Made by a program: the position numbers and the translations under genes. From assembly GCA_034509735.1 (NCBI GenBank), contig JACGWO010000004.1:26269395-26333394 (forward strand): DNA of 64,000 nucleotides. Direction: 5' to 3'. The notes under the pieces are model-generated. The model saw only the letters and a list, made by a program, of their open reading frames with translations. It was not told the DNA's origin and made no database searches. The stretch comes from Sesamum alatum (lineage: Eukaryota; Streptophyta; Magnoliopsida; Lamiales; Pedaliaceae). Shown here one piece after another: positions 10,585 through 22,754 of the stretch (position 1 is the stretch's first letter; every line of letters begins with the position of its first letter).

Positions 10585-13500
10585 AATGGCAGCACTACAT
10601 CTCAGTTGGATTCGATTGCAACTTTGGTTGATATCAAGGCCGAGACGAGTTTTTCGAGTAAACATATGATCGACTGTGCCAGTGGGCTGACCAAATAATG
10701 CCCCGCGATCACACTTTCCCCCTGATTACTAGTATGAAGAACTTAATAAGAGATTTCGGTTTACCCGTTGAGAAGATTTATACGTGAAAAAATGGTTGCA
10801 TGTTGTACTAAAAAGACGATATTGATCTGGACTATTGCAAGTTTTGTGGAGAAGCTAGGTACAAGTAAACCAGGGAGAGAAATCCTAGTCGTAAGAAGGT
10901 CCCGTATGCCATTCTTAGCTACTTGCCACTTACCCCTTGGCTGCAGAGGTTCTATGCTTCGGAAGCGACTACCGAGCACATGACGTAGCATGCCTACCAA
11001 CAGACGGATGAGGGGTCTATGTGTCATTCGTCCGATGCAGAGGCTTGGAGACATTTCGGCCAAACATATCTCGATTTCGCAACTAAGCCCTGTAATGTCA
11101 GATTGGGGTTGGGCACGGATGGGTTCGCACCGCACTAGCGGTATGGTCGCACTTACTCATGTTGACCCATTATACTTACACCATATAGTCTCCATCGCGA
11201 ATGTGCATGAAGTCTGAGTATATGTTCCTGATGATGGTGATCCCTGGCCCTTCCAGTCCAAGCGTTTGATCAATGTGTACCTGGAGCCGAAGATCGAGGA
11301 GTTGCAAATTTTATGGCATGTGGGTGTACGGACGCAAGACATTGCCACAAATCAGGCATTCATGATGTGCACCGCATTGATGTGGACAGTGAACAACCTA
11401 CCCACTTTATGGGATGGCTTCTGGATGGACTACCGCCGGCATTATGAGGTGTCCAGTTTGTATGGACGACACACGAGCATTCCATTTGCAGCATGGTAGG
11501 AAGGCGTGCTATTTTGATTGCCATAAATAGTTTCTCCCCTAAACATCCCACCGCAAGAACAAAAAAACTTTCACTAAAAATCAAGTGGAAAGAAATGTTG
11601 CATGTCTGAAGCTGATTGGAGAGCAGACCCGAGCCCGTGTTAATGCATTTAGTGTTGCAGTCGAACAACTATTGACTGTACCAGAGGCTACGGTATCGAG
11701 CATAAGTGGATAAAGAAAAGAATCTTTTGGGAGCTTGAATACTGGAGGACGCATCTGATATGACACAATCTTGATGTCATGCACATTGAGAAGAATGTGT
11801 TTGACAATATTTTCAACACCGTGATGGACATAAAGGGGAAAACGAAGGACAATCTGAATGCACGAAAGGACTTAAAGATCATATTTAACCGTCGATCTTG
11901 AGGTGGACAAAAGGAGATCAAACGTGATTTTCAAAGCCTTATATACACTGATGAAGGACCAGAAGAACAGGATATGTGAGTGGATTTGTTGTCTTAAGTT
12001 TCTTGATGGGTACGCGTCTAACTTGTCCCGCTGCGTCGACATGAAGGAGCTAAGGATGCACGTCATGAAGAGCCATGATTGTCATGTATTTGTTAGAATA
12101 GGTGACCATGTAGCCAATCTTGGTAGGCAAAATATAACCTATGTCTAGACAATTTCAGGGATTTGATAAATTATTAATGAATAAAGAAGTGAAATTCATT
12201 TGGCCTTACTTTATTTGTGTTCACTTTATCTGCATTACATATCTGTTCACTACACAAACAAAGCCGACGGACTGAAAATGTATTTCGGGGATTGGGACTA
12301 CGCTTGGAGGTAGGTTCATGAAATCAGTCCCGCCGAATCAGTCTGAAAATCTCCAAGTCAAGAAATCTCGAAAATGGGTACCGAGATTCCCCTTGAGACT
12401 TGCACTAAGCATCTGCTATCATATTTCATCGACGGGTGACGAAGGTCGTCTAAGCAGTGTTAGTGGGTTAGCCTGCTAGGGAGCAGCTGACTGAGGTGAC
12501 TCGCGGGAACCGTCTTACGGAGGACCTTGAGTAGGATCGGCTAGGTATGACGTGTGTTCCCGGTTCCAACATTACAGGTCGAGTCCTTTGACTTGAGGAA
12601 CTACTGAGTTTACCTGTATATCTGGGCTGTATCTTAGATATGGTGAGAGATTTCCAAGAAAATTTGAGTAGTCATAAGCCATGTCTAGTGCAGCTCCGGT
12701 GTACAGAGTGACAGTAGTTTCCAAAAAAGGATCTGTCTCCTGTCAAAAGGCATTGACAGTTGAGTCTCACATATGCTTTGTGTCCTGTCCCTAAAATCTG
12801 TGGCCACAGTAACTGAACAGAAGGGAAGGTTTCCCTTGCGGCATTTAGTAAGGACAGACCGACACTTAGGTCCAAAATGGGTACCTGCATTTTCTGTGCC
12901 CTAGACCCTAAGTGGTGAGACCGAAAATAGAAGGACAAGTGTACTATTAGAGCCTAAATTTTCATCCCCGAATATTCACCTAGTCTCTAGTGCCATGGAC
13001 CGTTGCTAGATGGCCACCCATGGTAACGGGCGGATTCTAGGAATCCGACCAAGTCTAGCTGAAAGGTGAATCTAAAGAGTCACACACAATCCACACACAT
13101 TAAGTATTTAATTTAGAATTAAATATTTGGAGAAATGGAATGATTAAATTGGATTTAATTGGGTCCTTTATTTACTTGGAGAGAATTAATTCCTTTTATT
13201 AGATAAAAGGGATTAATCTAATAAATTATATTTATTAGAAAATTAATTTGTGGGCCTAGAATAAATATTTATATTTATTATATTTATTTATTGCCCTTTG
13301 GAATATTTAAATAGGTTTTAAATATTCCATTAAATTAAACCAATGGTTGAGATTAAAAAGGAGAGATGGATGGCTAGGATTAATTTGACTACGTCAAATT
13401 ACTACTTTGACTAGGACTTTGACTCGGTCAAAATCCTAGTCAAAATAGTCTTCTTTAGAGTTGGAGTTTGAAGAGGATTAAACTCCTCCTCTATATATAG

Positions 13501-15706
13501 TTCTAGCCCCTCACCATAAGAGAGATGATGAAACTCCAACACACACACACACACACTCTCTCTCGTGCTCTCTCCTCTCGTCCGCCCTCTCTCTCTCTCT
13601 CTCAAGAATATTATTTTCTTGTTCTTTTGTTCTTGGAACAATGGAACATAGGAGGATTAATCCCGTTAACCTAATAACGTCTAATTGATCCATCCTCTCC
13701 AAAATACTTGTTCGTTCGCTAGCACGATGTACAAGATACGTGGGTGGATTGTGTGTCACAATTTGGAGAATCTCACATACCAGATTTTGTGCAAATCGGG
13801 GAACAACGCGAGGACCGATTAGAAGACGAAAACGACAATTGGTAGGTTCCGATTTATTTTTCGTCCCTCTCTTTATTTTAAACCCTATTGCCTCCATGAT
13901 TCTTGTATGCTTTTAATTCATGATACACCGAACACCCGGGAACTTCAAGGGCACACCCCTTGAATGTGTTCTTTATTTTTCGTAAAAGCATGTTTAAATT
14001 CCGTTTATTTAAATTTATACCGCGCTTCCGCATTCGCGCTATTTCCCAAGACGATCCACAATCTTTCAGTATTCATGCAGAAGTTGATCCCGATTGCCAT
14101 CTGTGAAATGCTTCCTGAGCATGTATGGAACGCATTGACAGAGGTGAGCCTTCTATTCCATATCCTATGTTCGACCACGCTAGATGTCACCAAGGTACAA
14201 GAATTGGAAAACAGTGTAGCCGTCATTAAGTGTAACCTCGAGAACATATTTCCTCCATCCTTTTTCGACTTAATGAAGCACCTAATTGTTCACCTGTCAT
14301 ATGAGGCGTGCGTTGGGGGGCCCGTGCAATACAGGTGGATGTACCCATTTGAGAGGTAAGCATACGAGAAAAATTAGTTTTATATTATATATATATACAT
14401 ATATTATTTTTGTGTCATCCGTATTTTAATAAATATTCGTATGAATAGATTCCTCAACAATTTGAAGATGAAGGTGAAAAATAAAGCACACGTTGAGGCG
14501 TCAATTATGGAGGCATAACTTGTCGAAGAAATCGGGCTTTTCACTTTCCACTACTTCGAGCCGCACATTCTTTGCATCGAAGCAGACCCAGTTGAAACGA
14601 TGACCTCACGAGCAACGACGATCGAATCCAACGGTCCATTTTCAACCACCCATGTCGAGCAAGTGGAGCCTCAACGAAAAGGTGGCTGAGCAGTGAAGAA
14701 ATTCACATAATCGAGATGTACGTGTATAGATACATATATATAGTTGTTTCAGATCATGAGAGTTCGGACATGTATATTTATCATTATAGTTGTTTTTGAA
14801 ATAGGTCGTTCTTGAATGGACTCTACGAGCAGCACCATTCGGAGGACCCAATCATTGATCAACTAGTGGCAACTGAATTTAAGGAGTGGTTCAAACGTTG
14901 TGTAAGTGTCAATTTCTAATAAATTGTTTCCTAACTTTTCCAAGTTCATCCATAATTTGTCTCTACTATGTGAATTGTAGGTGAAACCTGAATTGAACAA
15001 CACGGAAAATGACTTGTTTAGGTTGCATTATTGGGGTCCTAGGGCAGAGTGACGGCGTTCCCGTGTTACTTCGTGAATGCTTACAATTTCCACACTGAAT
15101 GTCACAACATCGTCGAGTCAACTATGAATTCTGGGGTGTGTGTGAAAAGCTATCATATACAGACACGGACAGTGACTTTTATGAGATATTCAACGAGAAA
15201 ATTCAGTTGGATTACCCACTTATTCCGGACATGCACATCATTTTGTCCAAGTGTTGTTGGGTCAATCTGATAAGAGGTATGAAGATCCACCGTCGTTATC
15301 ACCTTGTTGAAGTCAATTTCAAAAGTTGTACCAAAAGGATGAACCATTCATACTTACGCAACAAGCAATACAAGTCTATGACATGGATTACCAAAGCATG
15401 AAGAGAGACAAAGCTGACTGAAAAGCTGCTTGCAAAACCAATGCACGAAGAGTAATTGATGAATTGCGACAGACCGAGGTTGCATATCAGATGGAGGAAG
15501 TCATACCTACTCCAGAAGTTGCTATAGACAATTAAACGTGTGACCTACACGATTCAAATGGTATACAATTAGTTGTTGATCTTTTTGTGGCACAACAATA
15601 GGGAGCAAGTACATCCCGCTCGCAAAATGGTAAATCTGATGGTGAAGATGATGAAGATGACGAAGATAACTTTGAGGAGTATGAGACCGAAGAAGATGCT
15701 TACTGA
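10585..15706 (+). pseudogene. TNP2-like CACTA transposase, degenerate, split by a solo LTR
   Basis: Joined frames give the TNP2 (Transposase_21) core: MKNLIRDFGLPVEKIYT, DDIDLDYCKFCGEARYK, then APH...GRTYS, IEELQILWHVGVRTQD, ALMWTVNNLPT, and WRTHLIRHNLDVMHIEKN with VFDNIFNTVMDIKGKTK. The DUF4218-type region starts at 'CEWICCLKFLDGYAS', is cut at 12090, and resumes at 14074 as MQKLIPIAICEMLPEH. An intron with a GTAAGC donor follows at 14356. DUF4216-type sequence (STMNSGVCVKS, PLIPDMHIILSKC) leads to an acidic tail and stop at 15704-15706. There are many stops and frameshifts. The N-terminal part is missing. Confidence 0.88.
12091..14068 (+). mobile_element. Solo LTR (copy A), 1,978 bp, 5-bp TSD
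   Basis: The segment starts TGTTAGAATAGG and ends ATCTTTCA, and is flanked by GTATT at 12086-12090 and 14069-14073. Removing it restores the reading of TNP2 (CHVF|MQKL). A reverse-orientation relative occupies 24598-26595. A TATA-like CTATATATAG at about 13490, followed by (CA)n and (CT)n tracts, sets the orientation. No internal coding sequence or second LTR is present, so this is a recombination-derived solo LTR. The long LTR suggests Ty3/gypsy, but the family is not identified. Confidence 0.88.
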
Positions 15707-16900
15707 GTGTCAGTGATTAGTTATCTTTCCAATTTGGAATGAAAAACTTAAGTTTAAACATTGTATTAATTATATTTTTTAAATAAAATAATGGAACGGT
15801 AGGTATGTAAATAACATAATTACAAAAACCGTTCCAACCTGAACGGGTAGCTATTTAAAACTTAGAACGGTTAAATTAAATTTTGACCATTTTAAATACA
15901 GTTTCAACGTTTTTCAATTTGGCGCCTTTTGAAAAAATTTGTGGAAAAATTAAATTTGGAATGTTTAAATCCTATTAAACCGTTCCTAAATTTAATTTCA
16001 AGAAACCATTCCTAATTGTATTTAATAACCATTCCTATATTGACACTATTATGAACCGTGCCAAAGTTAAAAACTGATCGTTCCAAACACTGTTCCGAAA
16101 ATGTCTATTGTACGTTCCGGTGACGATATCTCAACACCCGTGATTAACACCAAATTTAAACACGTATACAATTATGTATAAGCTTTCATATCTAACGGTC
16201 TAATTGTCAATCACATGGCCTGATTGAAGGTTGCACCATTTTGAATCTCGTTGGTTGCAGATCAGCTACGATACCTCAATATCCGTTTACGAAATGGTCC
16301 AAAACATCATCGAATGTATTCTTTTGTCTACTTAATCATATCTAACGGTTGGATCAAAATTTTGACGGTCTGATTAGGCGATGCAGTACAACAATATAAG
16401 ATGTCATTTACATCTGTGTAATACTAACAATTTGACTATACAAATATACTTCATATTCTGAAAATCTATCAATCTCACGAAAAATATTTTATAATTTCAA
16501 TTGTCCAAATACACACATTGTATACTCTTTTTCGCTCATTAACGTGTCATGTATGTATTTTTCTTAATTTTTATTTATTTTCTAGAAAAATAAAATAATT
16601 TTTTGTAATATTATTAGGGACGGTTCTTCAATATAATTGGAACGATTACAACATATTGTTCTGAAAATGACGTTGTTTGTATGATTAGGAACGGTAATGG
16701 TAACGGGTTCTCTAATAAAAGACCGTTCCTATGGTATTCAATATGAACCTAAGAGAGTAAAACGTCGCCGGTTTTCACACAAAATGACATTGTTTTGTTT
16801 CATTGGCCCGTTCATTTTAACGATCATAATTAAATATGACCATTTCAAAATTTTAATATAAATAAACCCTTAGCAGATTGTTTCACTCTTCACCTCCCCT

Positions 16901-16901
16901 C

Positions 16902-16943
<42 letters not shown>

Positions 16944-17165
16944 CTATCCGCCACCGCTTCCCACCGCCTCCCATTGTCTACCCCTACCTCCCACCGCCTG
17001 CACCCGCCTCTCACTGCCACCGTCTGCTCTCTCTCTCTCTCTCTTCGCCATTTCTCCGCCCCCACTGCCACTGCCTGCTCTTTCTCTCTCTCTACTTCCC
17101 ACCGCCTTGCTTCGCCTCCGCCTCCGCTGCCCACCGCCCGCGCACCGCCACCTCCTCTTTATCAA
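16901..17165. repeat. (CT)n microsatellite and C-rich low-complexity tract
   Basis: Runs of CTCTCTCT alternate with 'ccaccgcc' units. It may be the 5' leader region of the downstream CACTA gene, as such tracts are common in plant leaders, but no start codon can be tied to it. Confidence 0.7.
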
Positions 17166-17862
17166 CAAGTACTTTTAAATTTATGTAGGTTTTCTGTAAT
17201 TTTCTTTATTTTTGTGTAATATTTGTGTAATTTTTAAAATATTTGTATAATTTTTGTGATTTTGGAATATTTGTGTAATTATTGTAAATTCTGTATAATC
17301 TTTAATTTTTTTGAAATTTCTGTAATTTGTGTTGATACAGAATTGTTGGGAATTGTGTGTGTTTTCTGATTAATTTTCTATTTTGAGAAATTTAGGAAAA
17401 TCTATTTTTAATTTCAAAAATCTAATTTTCAATTTTCAGAAATTTTGTCGAAACTTTTGAAAATTTCTAATAGGTGTTGGGAATTTCTGAAAATATATTC
17501 TGAAAATTTTTTGTTGGAATTTTTTAATTATTAGGGCTCTGTGAATTTTCTTTAACTTCAGTGAATTTTTGGAATTTATGTGAACTTTTCGTCAATTTTC
17601 TGTAATTGAGTAGAATTTTGTTATATTTATAAAATCACATGTAATTTTCTGAATGTTAGTATGGACTATCTATTCCTCCAATTTACTGTATTTTGAGATT
17701 ATTTTTGAAAAATAAATAAATATTAGAAAGGTAGAAAAATTACAATAAACTACAATATATTGTCAAATTATATATTATAATAATATTATATAATTAGATT
17801 ATCAAATTATATAGCTAAAATTTATATATAATAATATATTGTAAGAATATAGGAAAAAATTA

Positions 17863-18286
17863 GGGTAAATTACATCTACCTCCCCTGAGGTTTGGCATAA
17901 TTACAAATACCCCCTCGTTATTTAAAAAATTACAAATACCCCTTGAGGTTTGTAACCGTCTAACAAATAACCCATTTCCATCATTTTTTATGGGTGAACT
18001 GACCAAAATGCCCTCAGCACTATATTATTTTTATTTAATTCTTAAAAAAAATTTGGACTATAATGTGCAGGGAGAGATTTCTTAAGTTTTTTACACAGAG
18101 GAGCAATAACGCAATTTGCCTTGACCAATCTTTCTAGAATTTTAATAAAAATTTCAAGAGCAAAATGGTCAAGTTTAGCCCTTTGGTTAAAAATTACAAA
18201 CCTTAGGGGGGTATTTGTAATTTTTCAAACAACAGGGGGTATTTATAATTATGCCAAACCTCAGGGGAGGTAGATGTAATTTACCC
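17863..18286. mobile_element. Mutator-type MITE with a 9-bp TSD
   Basis: The ends are GGGTAAATTACATCTACC and its complement (GGTAGATGTAATTTACCC). The arms carry 'ccccctcgttatttaaaaaa' and its partner 'caaacaacagggggtattt'. It is flanked by AAAAAATTA at 17854-17862 and 18287-18295. It is the same family as 28269-28685; the interior includes a 'gaactgaccaaaatgccct' segment shared with that copy in inverted order. Confidence 0.9.
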
Positions 18287-18410
18287 AAAAAATTATTATA
18301 ATATATAACTATATTTATACATACTATAAGGATATAAGAAAATATAAGGATTTAGTGTAATTTTTGAAAATTCATATACTAATATTTTGAATTAATTTAT
18401 AGATCATATT

Positions 18411-19931
18411 TAGTGGTGGTCCACCAGCTCCAAGACTTGGACGAGGACGCGGCCGTGGCTGTAGCCGCGGTTGTGGCGCGTCGGTTCCACCACTAGGAGT
18501 GTTGCTTCCCAAGTTGCGGAACCAACATTCCGACCATGCCCATCAACACCAGCGGCTGACCCCTTAGTCTACTACGGCACCGGTTGCACAGGAGGCTGGA
18601 CCGTCTAGTCCCGCACCGGTGACAGATCGGCCCCGTCCATGGGTTGCACCATAACCTGCATCACCAATTCCCCGACCATCAATGCGCCAGTATATCACCC
18701 TGACCGACGCGAGGTACTAATTTTTTCAAAAAAATTTATTAGTTTGGGATTTTTTTTGTCATAAACACTAATTCACATGTTATTTCAGGTCTGAACACAA
18801 GATACACGGGCGCATCAATGCTGTGGTGTGCAGACATTATCCGCACCCTAGGGATGTTTGCGATAGGTGCCGCCAGAGCACCAACACTTTTGGTTTGAGA
18901 GCCTCAAGGTAATTTGATTCTGATTTTGATTTTGATTTATTGCATAATTTAATTTTTTTTGAAGTTGTTTAATAAAAAATCTTTCTTTTTTTGTGATTTT
19001 GTAGATGACGTAGTGGTGACACTGTAACGATGAGTCCATGTTCTTGTATTCCACATGTTCGCGGAGAAGTTCATCCACAAGCGGTTCATCCTCACCGAAC
19101 AGTCCCTAGTGAAGTCGATGTGGATGGCGAACAAAGTTTGGCACCAGCTCCAGCTCAACTGGGCCAGCATGGACTTCCAGATTGAGTCTGACAAGAGCAA
19201 GGCCAACCGGTTGGCTAATCTCGCGGCAGCATCTATTGTCTACCACGGGGGCTCTTCCTCAGTCGGCATGCCCAAGAGGAACATAGTAAGTAATTTTTAA
19301 TTTTTTTTAGAGCTTTTATCAATATTTTTTAAATATTTGGCTAATTGTTCTTTTCTTGTAGAGGAGGCACAGCTCGGTCGGCCTATAAAGCAGATGGAGT
19401 TATTCTCCAAATGCTACAAGAAGAAGATCGACCGCGGCTGGAGCGGCCCGAGGGCAGTGGAGGTGGCGGTAAGTAATAATAGTTTAAGTGATTTTGTTTC
19501 TTTAATTTTTTGGAATAATAATATTTTTGTAGTTTTTTTTTTTCAAAAGACGTTCCAGATGCCGCTGAAAGATCACCAGTCTTAGGCCATGGCCGATGGC
19601 CAAGATACGCCAGCCGAATCGGAGGGCCCGGTGTAATGCCTGAGCAGGACCTGTGGTAGGCAGCGGTGGGAGGCAAGAACAAGGGTTGTGTATTAGGTCT
19701 TGGTTCTGAGGCCCACGCCATTAGCTAGACCTACATATCGCATCGCCATCGCCACACCCGGGCAAGGAGTATCGGATAGTCTGACTCAAGACGATGATGA
19801 TCAACATGATGGCCATGATGAAGTCCATGCAGACCAACTCCTCGACTGTCGACCCGTCACAGGCTCCGCTGGACCCCCGTGCCCCAAATAATGACAACAT
19901 GGACCATGACGATGAGGGGGTCGGGGTCTAG
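18411..19931 (+). pseudogene. Second CACTA gene, Transposase_24 (Ptta/En/Spm) type
   Basis: Several exons with well-kept splice sites can be read. An RGRGRG-rich first exon ends at GCGAG|GTACTA (about 18713). The next is 18789-18909, then about 19005-19286, and 19361-19468 (ELFSKCYKKKIDRGW). The last part carries VGGKNKGCVLGLGSEAH, matching the 'vGG.kkGrvyGLGs' signature of Transposase_24 proteins, and ends DDEGVGV-stop at 19931. The third exon, WHQLQLNWASMDFQIESDKS then GGSSS, fits the family core. Frameshifts between exons and early stops mark it as decayed. These proteins accompany TNP2 in CACTA elements and probably bind subterminal repeats. Confidence 0.7.
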
Positions 19932-20962
19932 AATAGGATATGTTTTCATTATTTGTAATTAAACGGATATATTTTGTATAAATATAATATTTTTTCCATA
20001 ATTATCAATATTTTAATGCGAATTGAATTCAGTTATTCAATTATTATTTATTAAGGAAATTAAAACAAATAATTAATTTTACTAATTAGTTATTATTTTA
20101 AAATTATTATTTCAAAGTTAAAAAAATAAACAATTAAAAATTTAGGAACGGTCGTTTGAACGGTTCTGGAGTGCCTAAATATAAAGTAAACCGTTCCAAA
20201 TATGGATTTTAAAAAAAATGTACCGTTCCAAAGTATATTCCAAAGTGAGGTTCAACCTGTGTTACAAAAGTCGTTCTAACATATTGAAACAAAATAAATT
20301 CCGTTCCAAAATTAATTACTGAATATCAAGGTTACCGTTCCAAACGAAATTCTTATGAACCGTTCCAACATTGCATTCCAAATAAGGGACAAAATCATGC
20401 CTAAGTATATTCCAAAGTTAATGCTAAATATCATTATTGTCGTTCCAAAATCAAATCCTAAAATCGTGCATGTATTCCAAATAAAGTACACCACTATTCC
20501 TAAGTGCATTCCAACAGAAAGTTCAACTAGAGTTCCATAGACCATTGCAATATCTATCACCCGAACATAAACCAATCGTGCCAAAATGTATTCATAGAAG
20601 AGTCAGAAGATGTGTCTTTATTACATTCAAATTTATGTAAATAGTGTTGCAAAGACCATTCCAAATCATGTTAAAAAATAAAGACTTAAACCGTTTCAAA
20701 TAGTATAAATATGTTCCAAATACACAAATTACATTTTTACATAAACAAACGTAATTAGGAGCGGTTTTTAGTAGGTGAGTCAAATGTTGTGCCTAACCAT
20801 TGCTTCACAACCTAAATGTTAGGAACACTGTTAATTACGATGGAAGGTCTTCTCGTTCCAAAAGCCAGTCCACGTTTGTCCAGCGAGTATTTTCTCATTC
20901 CATATGAAAAAAAAAAAAAAAGCAAAATCCTGAGCCCGGTAACAATTCCCCCAATCATTTGT
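19932..20962. repeat. 3' subterminal repeat region of the CACTA element
   Basis: Copies of 'accgttcca', 'cgttccaaa' and variants in both orientations recur about every 20-40 bp from 20150 to 20890. This matches CACTA subterminal arrays bound by the second element protein. The region stops at a candidate terminus TTTGTAGTG (20954-20962). A matching left terminus was not found. Confidence 0.6.
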
Positions 20963-22736
20963 AGTGAACCATTAATTCCAACATCAAGCATAGTGAAAAG
21001 CTTTTACTTATCATCAAAATCTGATCCTCCCATATTGAAAACTACTAGATGTAGTTTGTGATCTGGTCAATCCATTTCCCCCTAAAAACTAATAGCCCTA
21101 AATGCAGGCAAATAATTTATTGCCCCAATAATATAAAATTCGTTCTCTCGATAAATCAATAATGACTTATGAAGCAATTTCTAATAGAGGCTTCTCGGGA
21201 ATTTCGGAAATGAAAGGTAAGGTACCCAACTTACTAGTGTATTTACAATTTAAATAAATTCAAATCACTTGATATTTCTTATTAAATCAAAATAGTCACG
21301 TTCCATTCTTGAACCAATACAATTCCCAAGGTCTGCATATCTTTCAAGTTAACATTGCAAGTATCTATAAAAAAATCCTAAGAATAACCGCACTTATTTA
21401 TTTGCGAAAGAGAATGTTGTCATTTGTTTGTAGTTTCCAACCAAAGTATTGGGACATCTAACAATCACTGTCCCCAATGACTGATTAGTAATGAACCTCA
21501 TTTTTTCCATTATTATAGTAACCTTCTATCTTGCTCCTAGCAATATCTCATCATACTTTAGTTTTGTTTACTCGTGCTTCTACTAGGCACCTTATACATC
21601 CTTCAAAAGCACTCTAATCCCCTTGCAAGTATTTAGATTTATATATCATAACATGTTTTACTTTTAGTAACATATACCACCTGTAAACACACTTTTTTTT
21701 TAAAAAAAAAAAAAAGTTTCCTGTCATTGTCAAAATACTACTTAACTCCTTAAAATAGTTCAAATCTCATATGGTTCACATGTGTAATCCTTTTAGTCCC
21801 CAACTTCATAAAACTTCATTTTCAATAACCTCACAATCATAGTTTTATGCTTGCTTCATATTCATATCACCAAATTTTATTTATTTCACTTGTTGTTCAT
21901 ACTAATCCTGTAATAACTAAAGTATGATCAATGCTTATAATGGTGCTAATTTTCCACTTATTGACTATTGTCAAATGATTTACCAAATTAGATTGAGTTA
22001 AATCTCGAATAGACACAAGCATCATAACCGATTTATGCTTAAATCCTAGTAGAATCATTATTACTGTAAGACTCAACAAGAACTTAATACAATTGTGGAA
22101 CTTAGCTAGACCTCAACACAACTATAAAACTTAACAAGATCCAAACATCTATTGCTAAGAAAGGGTTCATATTCCTAAGCTTTAGTTGTTGAGGAGTTAA
22201 ACTAAATATTTGCAGAGTTGTCTTGAAAAGGAAAATCATTTTCCTTGAAGAAAAAAACAACTCAGACTAGATAAGCTTGAGATACTTGTCTTGAACTAAA
22301 TATAATTGAAATATTGGTGTTTCAATAGTCGATAGTAAAACAATGCTACCGAAATAGATACCCTCCCATAAATTATTCGAAATAATCTCTTTGTTGTCTC
22401 TCAAAATATATGACATCTCACTTTGAATTTATAATCTTAATACATCTGGACAATCTACAAAAATTATGACTTAGAATGTCAAACTAAACTTCTTGGATAT
22501 CGAATCTAAAATTGCCAATGACCAGCAAAGTCACCTACTTAGATCATAAATCTAACTTACTTAGAGTCAGATTACTTGCCCAATTAATGTCTTAGTTTGA
22601 TAAAGTCAAACTTATTCGACTAATACTTAATTTGGGCCTAACCAAATCCGAACCTTTAATTCCATAGTATAGATCTATAATCCAAGTTTTGAAACCTAAA
22701 CCCTCATGACAACATATATCCCAAAGATCATAACCT
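20963..22736 (-). other. Gene-free stretch, possibly the internal part of a gypsy-type element
   Basis: No gag-pol coding was recognised in any frame. Because a primer-binding site and LTR of a minus-strand element abut it on the right, this stretch would be that element's 5' internal region, either non-coding (LARD-like) or decayed beyond recognition. Confidence 0.35.
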
Positions 22737-22749
22737 GGCTCTAATACTA
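22737..22749 (-). other. Retrotransposon primer-binding site, initiator tRNA-Met type, mutated
   Basis: The minus strand reads TAGTATTAGAGCC, which differs at two positions from the tRNA-Met PBS TGGTATCAGAGCC. It lies five bases from the LTR end GGGGCGTGACA. This LTR-end plus PBS arrangement is common in plant Ty3/gypsy elements. Confidence 0.65.
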
Positions 22750-22754
22750 CTCAA

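Larger units (their letters stand above)
15707..18410. other. Between the two CACTA genes: subterminal-type repeats, low-complexity DNA, no gene seen
   Basis: Repeated 'ggaacggt/accgttcc' motifs lie at 15790-16130 and 16620-16860. A CT-rich tract lies at about 16900-17165. AT-rich DNA and a MITE (17863-18286) follow. The open frames over the CT-rich tract are simple-sequence translations (repeats of Arg/Glu or Pro/Ser) and not genes. Confidence 0.55.
10585..20962 (+). mobile_element. CACTA (En/Spm-like) transposon, decayed, with nested insertions
   Basis: A TNP2-type transposase (10585-15706) is followed in the same orientation by a Transposase_24-type gene (18411-19931), the Tam1-like order. 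Numerous copies of GGAACGGT/ACCGTTCC occur at 15790-16130, 16620-16860 and densely at 20130-20900, resembling CACTA subterminal repeats. A possible 3' end, CATTTGTAGTG, lies at about 20952-20962 (reverse complement CACTACAAATG). The 5' end is not seen: coding homology starts mid-protein at about 10585. A solo LTR (12091-14068) and a MITE (17863-18286) lie inside. Confidence 0.75.

Noticed and set aside
12672..12938. 88-residue frame in the solo LTR, with a similar 88-residue frame at 25743-26009
   Set aside because: The two frames are similar only because they lie in two copies of the same LTR; no domain and no expected coding in an LTR.
16901..17219. Open frames over the CT-rich tract
   Set aside because: Simple-sequence translation (Arg/Glu or Ser/Leu runs), not a gene.
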